Positions 42,146-51,671 of a DNA stretch of 64,000 nucleotides are shown here, piece by piece. The position numbers and the translations under genes were made by a program. This DNA is from Marinifilum sp. D737 (GTDB lineage: Bacteria; Bacteroidota; Bacteroidia; Bacteroidales; Marinifilaceae), in contig NZ_JANQCD010000021.1 in assembly GCF_026672275.1 (NCBI RefSeq), positions 23,732 to 87,731 on the forward strand. Direction: 5' to 3'. Positions within the stretch are counted from its first letter, which is position 1, and each line of letters begins with the position of its first letter. The notes beneath the pieces were generated by a model. The model ran no database searches and had not been told where the DNA came from. It worked only from the letters and a program-made list of their open reading frames with translations.

Positions 42146-44545
42146 ATGATCTGGAATAATATAAAAATCGCCTTTAGAAATCTTTGGAGAGATAAAACCT
42201 TTTCATTGATAAACATTAGTGGGTTGGCAATTGGTTTAGCCTGTTGTATCATTATATTTCTATTCGTTAGTAACGAATTAAGTTATGACAAATACCACAA
42301 AGATTATCAGCAAATATACCGCCTTGGCATAGAAGGAAAGTTAGGTGATATGGAAATGAAAGGACCTTTTACGTCTAACCCTATGGCTCCAGCTCTGCTT
42401 AGCGAATTCCCCGAAGTAGAGGAAGCTGTGAGAATAAACCGAAGTAGTTACATTATTCAAAATGAAGACAAAATATTCTCAGAAAACAGAATATTTTGGG
42501 TCGATTCTACTTTTTTCAAGCTATTCAGCGCTAACTTTATATCTGGTAATCCTACTAAAGCTATAAGTGAGTCAAGGCAAATGGTAATTACCAAAAGTAT
42601 GGCTTTAAAATTTTTTGGAAATATTGATGTCATTGGAAAAAATTTGAAAGTAAATCAAAATCAAATCTATACTATTTCTGCAGTAATTGAGGATTGTCCA
42701 TCCAACACGCATTTTCAGTTCGATTTTCTGATTCCCTATTTTGACTATTCACAATCCAGAGATAATTTTTGGTTAAACGATGGCAAGTACACCTATGTAA
42801 AACTTAAAAAGGGAACCAAACAAAGTGATTTTGATAAGAAATTAAATACACTCGTCACCAAGTATGTGGCTCCTGCATTGAAATCAGCTTTAAACATGAA
42901 TTATGAAGACATGGTAAAAGCGGGGAATTACTATCGCTTTTATTCACGTCCTATGAGCGATATTCATCTTCACTCTCACTCTACCTTTGAACTAGGCAAT
43001 AATGGAGACATTCTAAATGTTAGCTTGTTTACAATCATTGCCATTTTAATATTGGTAATTGCATGTATAAATTTCACAAATTTGAGTACTGCCAGATCAA
43101 GCAAAAGAGCTAAGGAAATTGGGGTAAGAAAATCCTTGGGTTCTTCAAAAACGAGGTTGATTTTTCAATTTTTATTCGAATCGGTACTGCTTAGTTTTAT
43201 TGCTTTTACCATTGCAATGATTATTGTTGAATTCGTTCTTCCAATAACTTCAGTTTTAATCGGAAAAGAATTGTCCTCTAACTATATAAACAACCCACAA
43301 TTGTTTTTTATTTTTCTTGGAATTTCAATTGCAACCGGATTATTATCGGGAACCTATGCAGCTTTTTTCCTTTCTTCTTTTAAACCAGCCAAAGTTCTAA
43401 AGGGAGAACTTTCGAAAGGAAAAAATAATTTATTGCTCAGAAAATCACTGGTCATTTTCCAATTCAGCATTTCCATATTTCTATTTATTGCCACTTTCAC
43501 GGTTTACAAGCAAATGCAGTTTATACAAGACAAAAAGTTGGGATTCGAAAAGGAAAATGTGTTGATTCTGAAAAATGCAGACGAAATAAGTAATATCAAA
43601 AGCTTTAAAGAAAGGATTCAATCTCATCCAGGAATTATTAGTTCTACTTTTGCTTCCGCCATTCCGGGTGAATTCTTAAATGGTAATATCATTGGAAGAA
43701 AAGCAGATTTAGATCCAAACCAATACAGTTTCAGAAGAATTAGTGCTGATGAAGACTATCAAAAAACCCTACAATTAGAGTTAGTAGAAGGACGTTTTTT
43801 CAATGAAGAGATTGCATCCGATTCATCTAAAGTATTAATAAACGAAGCTGGGGTAAAAGAATTAGGCTTAACTAATCCTATTGGAGAAATAATTGCTCGC
43901 GGGGTAAGGCGTCCTTTAACAATTATTGGTGTGGTGAAGGATATTCATGGCGATACCTTTCGCAATAAAATTCTTCCTTTGATTATATTACCAAAAGATT
44001 CGGAATATCAAACACGTTTGGCCATTCGTTATCATGCAAGCAATAAAAATGCAATCCTTGGGATCATCGAAAAAGAATGGAACAACTACACAAACAACAT
44101 TCCATTCGAATATTATCATTTGGATAATCTAATTTACGATTTGCACAAGAAAGAATATGCCACCATGCGAACATTTACAGCTTTTGCATGCTTGTCCATA
44201 TTAATAGCTATTCTTGGCCTACTGGGATTAAGCTCCTACACTACAGAACAAAGGATAAAAGAAATTGGCATCAGAAAAACCTTAGGATCATCGGTTGGAG
44301 GAATCATTAAAATGATGAACAAAGACTTTTTACAATGGATTCTTATTTCAATTTTGATCACATCTCCACTGGCCTACTTCTTTATGTCGAAATGGCTCGA
44401 AAACTTTGCCTATCGTGCAAGTTTAGACATTTGGATATTTATTGCATCTGGCCTGTTATCGATATTAATAGCAATAACAACCATTTCCATTCAAACCTGG
44501 AAAGCAGCCAATCAAAATCCTGTTGAATCTTTACGATATGAATAG
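42146..44545 (+). CDS. FtsX/MacB-fold ABC permease 2
   Basis: The 799-residue protein has the same architecture as its upstream neighbour: an N-terminal helix, a MacB-like periplasmic domain, FtsX helices (AKEIGVRKSLGSSKTRLIFQF), a second domain and a closing FtsX block (IKEIGIRKTLGSSVGGIIKMM). Identity to permease 1 is moderate at protein level, yet the C-terminal 44 nt are identical. The two may form a heterodimeric exporter with the shared ATPase. It ends the sigma-54-controlled operon, with a terminator at 44560. Confidence 0.88.
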   Translation: MIWNNIKIAFRNLWRDKTFSLINISGLAIGLACCIIIFLFVSNELSYDKYHKDYQQIYRLGIEGKLGDMEMKGPFTSNPMAPALLSEFPEVEEAVRINRSSYIIQNEDKIFSENRIFWVDSTFFKLFSANFISGNPTKAISESRQMVITKSMALKFFGNIDVIGKNLKVNQNQIYTISAVIEDCPSNTHFQFDFLIPYFDYSQSRDNFWLNDGKYTYVKLKKGTKQSDFDKKLNTLVTKYVAPALKSALNMNYEDMVKAGNYYRFYSRPMSDIHLHSHSTFELGNNGDILNVSLFTIIAILILVIACINFTNLSTARSSKRAKEIGVRKSLGSSKTRLIFQFLFESVLLSFIAFTIAMIIVEFVLPITSVLIGKELSSNYINNPQLFFIFLGISIATGLLSGTYAAFFLSSFKPAKVLKGELSKGKNNLLLRKSLVIFQFSISIFLFIATFTVYKQMQFIQDKKLGFEKENVLILKNADEISNIKSFKERIQSHPGIISSTFASAIPGEFLNGNIIGRKADLDPNQYSFRRISADEDYQKTLQLELVEGRFFNEEIASDSSKVLINEAGVKELGLTNPIGEIIARGVRRPLTIIGVVKDIHGDTFRNKILPLIILPKDSEYQTRLAIRYHASNKNAILGIIEKEWNNYTNNIPFEYYHLDNLIYDLHKKEYATMRTFTAFACLSILIAILGLLGLSSYTTEQRIKEIGIRKTLGSSVGGIIKMMNKDFLQWILISILITSPLAYFFMSKWLENFAYRASLDIWIFIASGLLSILIAITTISIQTWKAANQNPVESLRYE
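44492..44535 (+). repeat. 44-nt identity block, copy 2 (end of permease 2)
   Basis: Identical to 42035-42078. Confidence 0.9.
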
Positions 44546-44558
44546 TTAATTCAAAATT

Positions 44559-44594
44559 AAAACTCCCAAGAATCATATTTCTTCGGGAGTTTTT
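44559..44594. terminator. Bidirectional terminator after the ABC operon
   Basis: AAACTCCC (44560-44567) pairs with GGGAGTTT (44585-44592), extended by AAGAA/TTCTT with one bulge; T- and A-runs flank it. Confidence 0.88.
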
Positions 44595-44600
44595 ATCCTA

Positions 44601-44969
44601 CTACAAATCAGCGGCAACTTTATAAATGGCATTAATTCGATGTTCTTCTGCGGGTGAACTTCCTTTCACATAACCCAAATCACTCAATCGCAAATGCGTA
44701 AAGTTTACCAGGCCATTGCGCTCCATTGTTAATTTACCACAATCTAAATTACAACCATCAATTACCAAACAGTCTGAATTCTTTACAGAATCAATCATTT
44801 TAGGGATTCCTGCACCAACAAAAGCCAAACATTTCATTTGTGCAAGCTTGTTTTTGTTCATCTTTCTAGCAACCAAATCTGTTAATTCGCCAACGTCTGC
44901 AGCTCCAGAACAGGCAAATACAACCTTTGGGCTTTTTCTTTCACAATCGCATTTTTTATCACTCATCAT
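44601..44969 (-). CDS. DGC-domain putative zinc-binding protein
   Basis: The 122-residue cytosolic protein carries the DGC motif (VIDGCNLDCGK, about 69-79), an early FACSGAADVGEL and a Cys-rich N-terminus (CDCE), as in the DGC domain family (Pfam PF08859, from memory). The family is thought to bind zinc through its cysteines; its function is not known. The first two codons are both Met, so the start may be one residue later. It is 15 bp downstream of the adenylate-kinase fusion gene on the same strand, probably co-transcribed. Confidence 0.8.
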   Translation of the reverse strand: MMSDKKCDCERKSPKVVFACSGAADVGELTDLVARKMNKNKLAQMKCLAFVGAGIPKMIDSVKNSDCLVIDGCNLDCGKLTMERNGLVNFTHLRLSDLGYVKGSSPAEEHRINAIYKVAADL

Positions 44970-44984
44970 TCAGGATTATTAGAG

Positions 44985-46145
44985 TTATTGAATATCATCC
45001 TTAATTTCATTTGCAATCCGATCAAAAACCTCATCAAACTCTCCTACTCCATCAACCTTCATCACTCCATGAAGCTGATTGTATTTCTCAATCACAGGAA
45101 CCGTTTTGTGTTCATGTTCTTGCAGGCGCTTCACAATTTTCGAGGTTTCAGTATCATAAGGCATACATCTATCTGTTTTACTTCTGGCATCTAGCCTATT
45201 TATTAGTTCCAGAGTAGGCACCTCAATTTCTATAATCTTACTAATCGATGAATTGTGTTTTTTTAATAAACCATCCAGAATATAGGATTGCACCAGAGTT
45301 CTTGGAAAACCTTTAAAAATAAAACCTTTCACACCATTAGAGTTTTCTATTTTCTTTTCAATCAACTGAACAACAATTTCATCTGGTACCAATTCACCAT
45401 TCTCATACAATTGAATAATGTGTTTGCCAATTTCAGATCCACTTTTAATTTCATGATCCAACATTTGTCCGGTGGCAACATACTCTAAACCAAACTCATT
45501 GGCCAAAGCGATTCCTTGCGATCCTCTCCCGGATCCTGGATATCCAAACAACACAACATTGTATAAACTCTTGGCTAATTCTTCATTAATTACTTTCTGG
45601 ATTTCCAGATTTACTTTATCAATGGATTGATTTCCATTAATTCCATGATAGATCCCTTTGTCTTTGTAAAATTGTAAAACGGGTAAAGTCTTATCTCTAT
45701 ATTCTCTTAATCGGTTTCTTATCACAGCCTCATTATCGTCCGATCTTCCAGAAGTTTTACCCCTATTCAATAATCTCGAAACCGATATTTCTTCTTCCAC
45801 CTCCAAACTTATCAAGCAATTTAAAGATGTGTTTAGTTTAATCATCAAACCTTCCAGAATATAAGTTTGAATGTAAGTTCTGGGAAATCCATCGAACAAG
45901 AATCCATTTGCATCTGGGTTCTCGGTAATGGTTTTTTCAATAATCTGTACAATAATCTCATCCGAAACCAAACCACCGGAAGCAATTATATTTTGGGCTT
46001 CCAAGCCTAATTTACTCCTTTCCTTTATTTCTTTTCTCAATAGGTCGCCCGTTGAAATATAGAATAGATTGTATTTCTTAATCAAAAATTCGGATTGTGT
46101 TCCTTTTCCCGCACCAGGAGGACCGAATAAAGCAATGTTTAGCAT
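44985..46145 (-). CDS. Tandem adenylate-kinase fusion with degenerate second domain
   Basis: From the ATG at 46145 (386 residues) the protein starts MLNIALFGPPGAGKGTQ, as adenylate kinases do. An ATG four codons upstream also exists. Domain 1 (about 1-190) has an intact P-loop, STGDLLR, DGFPRT and GRSDDN segments. Domain 2 (about 196-386) repeats the fold but has GYPGSGRGSQ (Arg for the P-loop Lys), ATGQMLD for STGDLLR and KGFPRT for DGFPRT. Domain 2 is thus probably inactive or altered in specificity. Normal adk is about 190-220 residues, so this is a true duplication. A separate housekeeping adk probably exists elsewhere. Confidence 0.82.
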   Translation of the reverse strand: MLNIALFGPPGAGKGTQSEFLIKKYNLFYISTGDLLRKEIKERSKLGLEAQNIIASGGLVSDEIIVQIIEKTITENPDANGFLFDGFPRTYIQTYILEGLMIKLNTSLNCLISLEVEEEISVSRLLNRGKTSGRSDDNEAVIRNRLREYRDKTLPVLQFYKDKGIYHGINGNQSIDKVNLEIQKVINEELAKSLYNVVLFGYPGSGRGSQGIALANEFGLEYVATGQMLDHEIKSGSEIGKHIIQLYENGELVPDEIVVQLIEKKIENSNGVKGFIFKGFPRTLVQSYILDGLLKKHNSSISKIIEIEVPTLELINRLDARSKTDRCMPYDTETSKIVKRLQEHEHKTVPVIEKYNQLHGVMKVDGVGEFDEVFDRIANEIKDDIQ

Positions 46146-46391
46146 ATTGGTAAGCATTTGAATTAATGAACTTTCCTAAAAACCACTATTAAAATAGCAT
46201 TTCCATACCTAAAATTCAAGAAACAGATATTTTTTAACAAAATTCAAAAGTCACCATAAATCCAACTCTCCTTTTTCTCCTTCACTAAGAAGATCAAAAA
46301 AAATTTTTCCTCACAGACTAATTTTATTATCTTAAAGATATCCAACCTAATACGATCTTTTTTTTATTCCTACACTTTGAATCTTTTACAT

Positions 46392-47291
46392 ATGAAAATG
46401 CAAAACAAAAGGAAGAAAAGCCGTCGAAAATTCTTACAGTCAAGTGGAATAATTGGAGTAAGTACACTTCTTGGAGTACAAACATTCCCTCTTTCCTCCT
46501 GCTCAAAAAAAGAGGGATCATCTCAAACCATTAAAGTACTCACTCCTGAGGGAAAGCTTATGGAAGTGGAAGCCAATCAGCTGCAAGAGGTTCACCACCA
46601 CAAACCTACTTCAAGCAAAGAATCGCGTAAGGGAATTCCTGGAAAAAAATTTGTCATGGTAGTTGATCTGGCAAAATGTAAAAATGCAAGAGAATGCATC
46701 AAAGCCTGTGAAGCACATCACAATCTGCCACCAGACCGCCCTTTTATCAAAGTGCTAAAAATACAAGATAACCCGCAGTCATCTCCATACTGGATGCCAA
46801 AAAAATGTTTTCAATGTGACAATCCTCCCTGCGTTAAGGTTTGTCCGGTTGGGGCTACATTCAAACGATCTGATGGCATTGTTCTAATCGATAATCAGCT
46901 GTGTATTGGTTGCCGATTCTGCATGGCAGCCTGTCCTTACTCTGCCAGGGTTTTTAACTGGGGAAAGCCTCAGCCTATCGGCAATAGTAAGCATGCTCAT
47001 TACTCTCCTGAAACAAGTACACCTAGCCAGGTAGGAACGGTTGAAAAATGTGATTTTTGCCCGGATCTTTTACGCGAGGGGAAACTTCCGCCATGTATTA
47101 CATCCTGTCCCAACGGTGTTTTGTATTTTGGTGATGCCAACGAAGATGCTGTTACCAATGGTGTTGATACCGTTCGTTTGAGTAAACTCTTAAAAGACAA
47201 AGCAGGTTACCGTTACCTGGAAGAACTTGGTACAGAGCCAAATGTTTACTATCTCCCTCCTGTTGATCGACTTTTCCCATTTAAGGAATAA
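46392..47291 (+). CDS. Tat-exported four-cluster Fe-S protein (HybA/CbcT-like)
   Basis: I prefer the ATG at 46392 (299 residues), which places the twin-arginine signal KSRRKFLQSSGIIGVSTLLG at the N-terminus. After a linker, four Cys clusters appear: DLAKCKNARECIKAC, CFQCDNPPCVKVCP, CIGCRFCMAACP and CDFCPDLL ... CITSCP, so four [4Fe-4S] clusters are expected. In the first cluster the spacing is C-x5-C rather than the usual C-x2-C, as in HybA-like proteins. It should carry electrons on the periplasmic side to or from the NrfD subunit encoded 22 bp downstream. No molybdoenzyme gene is adjacent. Confidence 0.87.
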   Translation: MKMQNKRKKSRRKFLQSSGIIGVSTLLGVQTFPLSSCSKKEGSSQTIKVLTPEGKLMEVEANQLQEVHHHKPTSSKESRKGIPGKKFVMVVDLAKCKNARECIKACEAHHNLPPDRPFIKVLKIQDNPQSSPYWMPKKCFQCDNPPCVKVCPVGATFKRSDGIVLIDNQLCIGCRFCMAACPYSARVFNWGKPQPIGNSKHAHYSPETSTPSQVGTVEKCDFCPDLLREGKLPPCITSCPNGVLYFGDANEDAVTNGVDTVRLSKLLKDKAGYRYLEELGTEPNVYYLPPVDRLFPFKE

Positions 47292-47313
47292 ATACAAAAT
47301 CCTCCCAAACAAT

Positions 47314-48657
47314 ATGGAACCAATTCTTAAAACCAAAGAAAACCAACAAGTTTTGAATGATTTGACAACCCCTATTGTCAAGACAGGACGAAATTTCAAA
47401 CTTCTTATGCTGGTATTATCGATAGTTATTGTTTTCGGAATTTTCGCATACTACAGACAACTTAAACATGGCTTAATTGTTACTGCAATGCGTGATTATA
47501 CTTCGTGGGGAATCTACATTTCCAACTTCGTGTTTTTTGTAGCCGTAAGTTTGGTTGGCTCTTTAATCAGCTCCATCCTAAAGCTTGCCAATGCAAAATG
47601 GTCCTACCCTTTAACACGGATTGCTGAAATGGTGGCAGTAGCCTCAATCATTTGTGCAAGTATTATAATTATTGTGGACATGGGACGCCCCGATCGGTTT
47701 TTCTATGTTATTACACATGCACGCATTCAATCCCCCATCATTTGGGATGTTATTGTCATCATTACCTATCTGGTAATTAGTATTCTTTTATTATTACTGC
47801 CACTTCTTCCCGATCTGGCCATTTGCAGGGATCAGCTAAATGGAATCTCTCAATGGAAAAAACGATTTTATAAGGCCATTTCATTGAATTGGAAAGGCAG
47901 TCCTATGCAACAAAAAAGGCTAAAGCGGGCCTCCTCTATTCTGGAAATAATGGTCATTCCGGTAGCTTTTGCAATCCACACCATAACATCCTGGCTATTT
48001 GCCACTACATGGCGTCCCGGTTGGGACAGCACCAACCTGGGTCCCTATTTTGTTTCCGGGGCTTTTATGCTTGGAGCAGCAGTCATAGTAATTGCCATGT
48101 ACTTTGTCCGAAGGAATTTCCACCTTCAGGCCTATCTAACACACGAACATTTCGACAAAATGGGAAAAATCCTGGTAATGTTATCCCTTGTCTATTTGTA
48201 CTTCAACATTAATGAATACCTGGGTCCCGCTTTTAAAATGGTAGGAGTGGAAGGAGAACATGTTACGGAACTTTTCTCAGGAAAATATGCTACCCTTTAC
48301 TGGTTTGTTCAGATTATAGGTCTGATTCTTCCCATCATCATCCTACTTTTCCGACGAGGAAGAAAGCCACTTATCATGTTACTGGTTTCTTTCATGGTGC
48401 TTTTGGGTGCATGGCTAAAAAGGTTTTTAATTGTAATTCCATCTTTACAACATCCTTACTTACCCATTCAGGATGTACACGAATCCTACCATCATTACTA
48501 TCCCACCTGGGAAGAGTGGGCGATCACATTTGCCACCTTTGCAGGCGTTATACTTATGGTAGGATTAATGATGAAAATTTTTCCCGTTATACCAATTACA
48601 GAATCCATAAATAATAGATCATCCAAAATTGCCGACAATGATACATCAAACAAATAA
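47314..48657 (+). CDS. NrfD/HybB-type membrane quinone subunit
   Basis: From the ATG at 47314 (447 residues) the protein has about ten hydrophobic helices. It belongs to the longer HybB/CbcU-like branch of NrfD proteins (TSWGIYISNFVFFVAVSLVG, DMGRPDRFFYVITHARIQSPIIWD). These helices form a quinol site, and the GRPDR segment is a family hallmark. The longer frame from 47227 would overlap the Fe-S gene and has no helix-related content. It pairs with the Fe-S protein upstream as a menaquinol-oxidising module. Its end overlaps the start of the next gene by about 20 bp. Confidence 0.87.
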   Translation: MEPILKTKENQQVLNDLTTPIVKTGRNFKLLMLVLSIVIVFGIFAYYRQLKHGLIVTAMRDYTSWGIYISNFVFFVAVSLVGSLISSILKLANAKWSYPLTRIAEMVAVASIICASIIIIVDMGRPDRFFYVITHARIQSPIIWDVIVIITYLVISILLLLLPLLPDLAICRDQLNGISQWKKRFYKAISLNWKGSPMQQKRLKRASSILEIMVIPVAFAIHTITSWLFATTWRPGWDSTNLGPYFVSGAFMLGAAVIVIAMYFVRRNFHLQAYLTHEHFDKMGKILVMLSLVYLYFNINEYLGPAFKMVGVEGEHVTELFSGKYATLYWFVQIIGLILPIIILLFRRGRKPLIMLLVSFMVLLGAWLKRFLIVIPSLQHPYLPIQDVHESYHHYYPTWEEWAITFATFAGVILMVGLMMKIFPVIPITESINNRSSKIADNDTSNK

Positions 48658-49279
48658 TCTCATCCCAATTAAAGGTGTACTATATCAAGTCACAAAAAGG
48701 CTTGTTATGGTGATTTTTATTTTGGGTTTCATTATGGAAATGTTCGCACAAGAAAGGGGAACTAAAATTGAGCTTATCTTTTCCGATACGGATTCCGTGA
48801 AACTAATTACTGCAATTGTAAGGGAACAACACCCTGAGGATATGGGTGCTCCTGTAGCAGGGATCGACCTGTACTTTTACGTACAAAGAAGCTTTAGCCT
48901 TCTACCTATTGGCAGTGTTTTCAATACCACCGATGAATCGGGGAAAGTGGAAATCGAATTCCCCTCTGATCTACCTGGCGACACAGTGGGAAATGTCATC
49001 CTATTGGTTAAAATAGAAGATACTCCACCCTACCGGGATACCACCATACAAAAAAACATCTCCTGGGGAATCCCCCTGGTATTTGATGAACAGGAAAATA
49101 AAAGAAGCTTGTGGGCTGCCAGGGCAAATGCGCCAATGAGCCTTATCCTACTGGTAAACTCTATTCTATTGGTTGTATGGGGAATAATTGCTTACATTCT
49201 CTTCCAACTGTATATGATTTACAAAGAGGAATCTGCCTCAGCTAAAAAAACCAGGCAAGATAAATGTTCCGACAACTAA
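48638..49279 (+). CDS. Membrane-anchored protein of the cytochrome cluster, unknown function
   Basis: The 213-residue protein has an N-terminal signal or anchor (about 20-37, ending FAQ), a beta-rich outside domain (IELIFSDTDSVKLITAIV ... GKVEIEFPSDLPGD), and one C-terminal helix (about 168-190) followed by a charged tail. The domain resembles an Ig-like or transthyretin-like fold, but I cannot assign a family. Its ATG lies inside the end of the NrfD gene, so translation is probably coupled. Its place between NrfD and the cytochromes suggests a structural subunit of the electron-transfer complex. Confidence 0.6.
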   Translation: MIHQTNNLIPIKGVLYQVTKRLVMVIFILGFIMEMFAQERGTKIELIFSDTDSVKLITAIVREQHPEDMGAPVAGIDLYFYVQRSFSLLPIGSVFNTTDESGKVEIEFPSDLPGDTVGNVILLVKIEDTPPYRDTTIQKNISWGIPLVFDEQENKRSLWAARANAPMSLILLVNSILLVVWGIIAYILFQLYMIYKEESASAKKTRQDKCSDN

Positions 49280-49325
49280 TAAAATCGAAGCTAAATTTTT
49301 TCACATTTTAAAAAGAATCAACATC

Positions 49326-49730
49326 ATGAAAAATCCAATCAAAATATTATTAATTCTTCTGCTTTCGGCACTGTCACTTTCGTGGATTGAATTTCAGGTT
49401 AAGCCTTGGAAGGTACCTGGCAAGTATCTAAATCTCAAGAATCCTTACGTCGACAAAACGGACACTAAATTTGTAGGAAAAACCTTATACAAAATTCACT
49501 GCAGTTCCTGTCACGGCAAACAGGGCCTTGGTGACGGAGTAAAAGCCAAACGACTTAAGTCTGCCGTACCTGATTTTTCTCTTCAGGATTTTCAGAAGCA
49601 AAAGGACGGGGAACTTTATTTTAAATCTTTTATTGGAAGAGACGAAATGCCCAATTTCGAGAAGAAAATCCACAAGGAAGAGGAGCGTTGGCTACTGGTC
49701 AATTATATGCGAACTCTAAAAAAGGAATGA
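49326..49730 (+). CDS. Monohaem cytochrome c
   Basis: The 134-residue exported protein (signal or anchor about 5-21) has one haem motif, CSSCH (near residue 58), preceded by GKTLYKIH, and a plausible axial Met in DEMPNFEKKI. It ends ERWLLVNYMRTL, the class I cytochrome C-terminal helix. It is a mobile or tethered electron carrier, probably taking electrons from the NrfD/Fe-S module or the multihaem cytochrome. It is 46 bp after the preceding gene and in the same orientation. Confidence 0.88.
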   Translation: MKNPIKILLILLLSALSLSWIEFQVKPWKVPGKYLNLKNPYVDKTDTKFVGKTLYKIHCSSCHGKQGLGDGVKAKRLKSAVPDFSLQDFQKQKDGELYFKSFIGRDEMPNFEKKIHKEEERWLLVNYMRTLKKE

Positions 49731-49855
49731 GGAACTTTTTTCTTCATTCCCAATGAAATGATTTTGCAGATATCAGGCAGAACACAACCATTTATCATCC
49801 TACTATGCCAAAGCAGATAATATAGAATCACATTCAAGCTTGGAGGGATCAAATT

Positions 49856-51541
49856 ATGACTCAATCGAATCAACCTAATCGTTCTGACAATGATTCATTG
49901 CTAAAGAGAATACAATCAATAGAACAACGGATTTCAAGAATTGAAGAATACCTGGTAAACTTACAGTTTAGGAAAGGCGAATTATCTTCTTCACCATCTG
50001 ATTTTCCCAAGAAAAAAGCCTCTCGCTCGGGAATTGAACAAGCTGAAAATGGTATTGAATTCAAAGTCGGGGAGTTTGGCCTGGCCTGGTTGGGAAGTAT
50101 CGTTCTTTTAATAGGGATTATCTTTTTAATGAACTATTCAAAAGATATTGGCTATCCTATTGTTTCAAGCCTAATTGGATTTTTTTCTGTCCTGTGTGTG
50201 TTCGCCTTGTCTCATATGCTCAGAAAGAACTTTTCTCATTTGGCTTTCATGCTCCAGCTTAGTTCACACCTGCTTCTGTACTACGTAAGTTTACTATTAC
50301 ATTTTTTTACTCCTCAACCTATTATCTCACAGGCTTGGATTGTTATCTTTCTACTTCTGATTATATCAGGAATTCAGATTTACCTTGCCATAAAAAAAGA
50401 GTCAAAACTTTATGGAGGCATGGGCATACTTCTGTGTCTTTTAACTGCAGTTTTCTCTGAATCATTGCAGCTACAGTTCTCTTTACTGCTCTTTACTTCG
50501 TGTATCACATTATTTTTTCTACTTCGATATTCCTGGTGGCACATTTTTTTACTCTTTTTATTCCTGGTTTATTTTTTCCATTTGTCTTTTTTGTTGGGGA
50601 ATCCAATAATAGGGCATCCTCTAAGACAGATAAGCAGTCATGGATTTAATCTCCTTTATTTATTGTGCTATTTTGGAGTCTATTCATTAATTGCTCCACT
50701 AAGAAGCAAACTGTCCATCTCAGACAATCTGTTTCTTCTTCTTCTGATTTGGAATGGAATATGCTTCACCTTTATGCTGGTGATGAATGTAATCTTCTTT
50801 TACCAGGATAATTATATTGGAATTTTTGGAATACTCGCACTCCTATCCCTGATCTTTTCAGTTATTCTGAAATCCATAGAGAGCAATCAATTTGAAATGT
50901 CTTTCTATGCTTGTTTTGGCTTTATGGCATTAAGTGTCTCCGTTTATGGTTATTCTCAACTCCCGAATACTTTTTTATGGCTTGCTCTGCAAAGTTTACT
51001 GGTGGTTTCGATAGCACTTTGGTTTAAATCCAGATTAATTACCATTGTCAATACAATATTGTTCCTGGGAATTCTCATAAGCTATTTAGCTTATAATACA
51101 CCTACTGGAATGATCAGCTTTACCTTTGCACTGGTTTCATTTGGTTCTGCACGTATCCTCAATTGGAAGAAGGAACGTCTAAGTTTACGAACCGATCTTA
51201 TGCGTAACATGTACCTGGGCGCACTCTTATTGATGATGCTCTACGGCCTATACCATGCTATTCCCCAGGAATACATTACTCTTTCCTGGACGGCTACTGC
51301 TGGATTATTCTTTCTGGCAAGTATCTTGCTCCAAAATTTTAAATACAGGTGGCTGGCAATCTGCACCCTATTTATCACCGTTGTATATCTTTTATTTGTT
51401 GACCTGGCGCATTTGGAGTTAGGGTATAGGGTAATAGCCTTTTTCTTCCTGGCTGGCATTTCATTAGGAGTTTCACTGTACTATACCAAGAGAATCAAAA
51501 AACATAAAAACAGTCTGGAAAATGGGGATAACAAATCTTAA
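49856..51541 (+). CDS. DUF2339-like polytopic membrane protein
   Basis: The 561-residue protein starts with a coiled-coil segment (LLKRIQSIEQRISRIEEYLVNL, about 15-36), a linker, then about 16 hydrophobic helices beginning FGLAWLGSIVLLIGIIFLMNYS. This is the layout of DUF2339 proteins, whose function I do not know. It is inserted between the monohaem cytochrome and the seven-haem cytochrome, with about 125 bp on each side, so it may or may not belong to the complex. No active-site motif can be seen. Confidence 0.65.
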   Translation: MTQSNQPNRSDNDSLLKRIQSIEQRISRIEEYLVNLQFRKGELSSSPSDFPKKKASRSGIEQAENGIEFKVGEFGLAWLGSIVLLIGIIFLMNYSKDIGYPIVSSLIGFFSVLCVFALSHMLRKNFSHLAFMLQLSSHLLLYYVSLLLHFFTPQPIISQAWIVIFLLLIISGIQIYLAIKKESKLYGGMGILLCLLTAVFSESLQLQFSLLLFTSCITLFFLLRYSWWHIFLLFLFLVYFFHLSFLLGNPIIGHPLRQISSHGFNLLYLLCYFGVYSLIAPLRSKLSISDNLFLLLLIWNGICFTFMLVMNVIFFYQDNYIGIFGILALLSLIFSVILKSIESNQFEMSFYACFGFMALSVSVYGYSQLPNTFLWLALQSLLVVSIALWFKSRLITIVNTILFLGILISYLAYNTPTGMISFTFALVSFGSARILNWKKERLSLRTDLMRNMYLGALLLMMLYGLYHAIPQEYITLSWTATAGLFFLASILLQNFKYRWLAICTLFITVVYLLFVDLAHLELGYRVIAFFFLAGISLGVSLYYTKRIKKHKNSLENGDNKS

Positions 51542-51671
51542 ATGAATTTAAGAACAATTTAATTCTCCTTCTTTACATCTCTTATTTTTACCAATATTAA
51601 ATTTAAACTAGCTCAATAAATTGTATAATATCAAGGATTTAAATAAATTATAGGAAACTAATCCATAAATA

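Noticed and set aside
46392..48657. Second PsrABC/DMSO-type reductase
   Set aside because: Only the Fe-S and NrfD subunits are present; no molybdopterin-binding gene lies on either side, so a quinol-to-cytochrome role fits better.
49485..49673. 62-residue leftward ORF opposite the monohaem cytochrome
   Set aside because: It is antisense to a clear CxxCH cytochrome and has no independent support.
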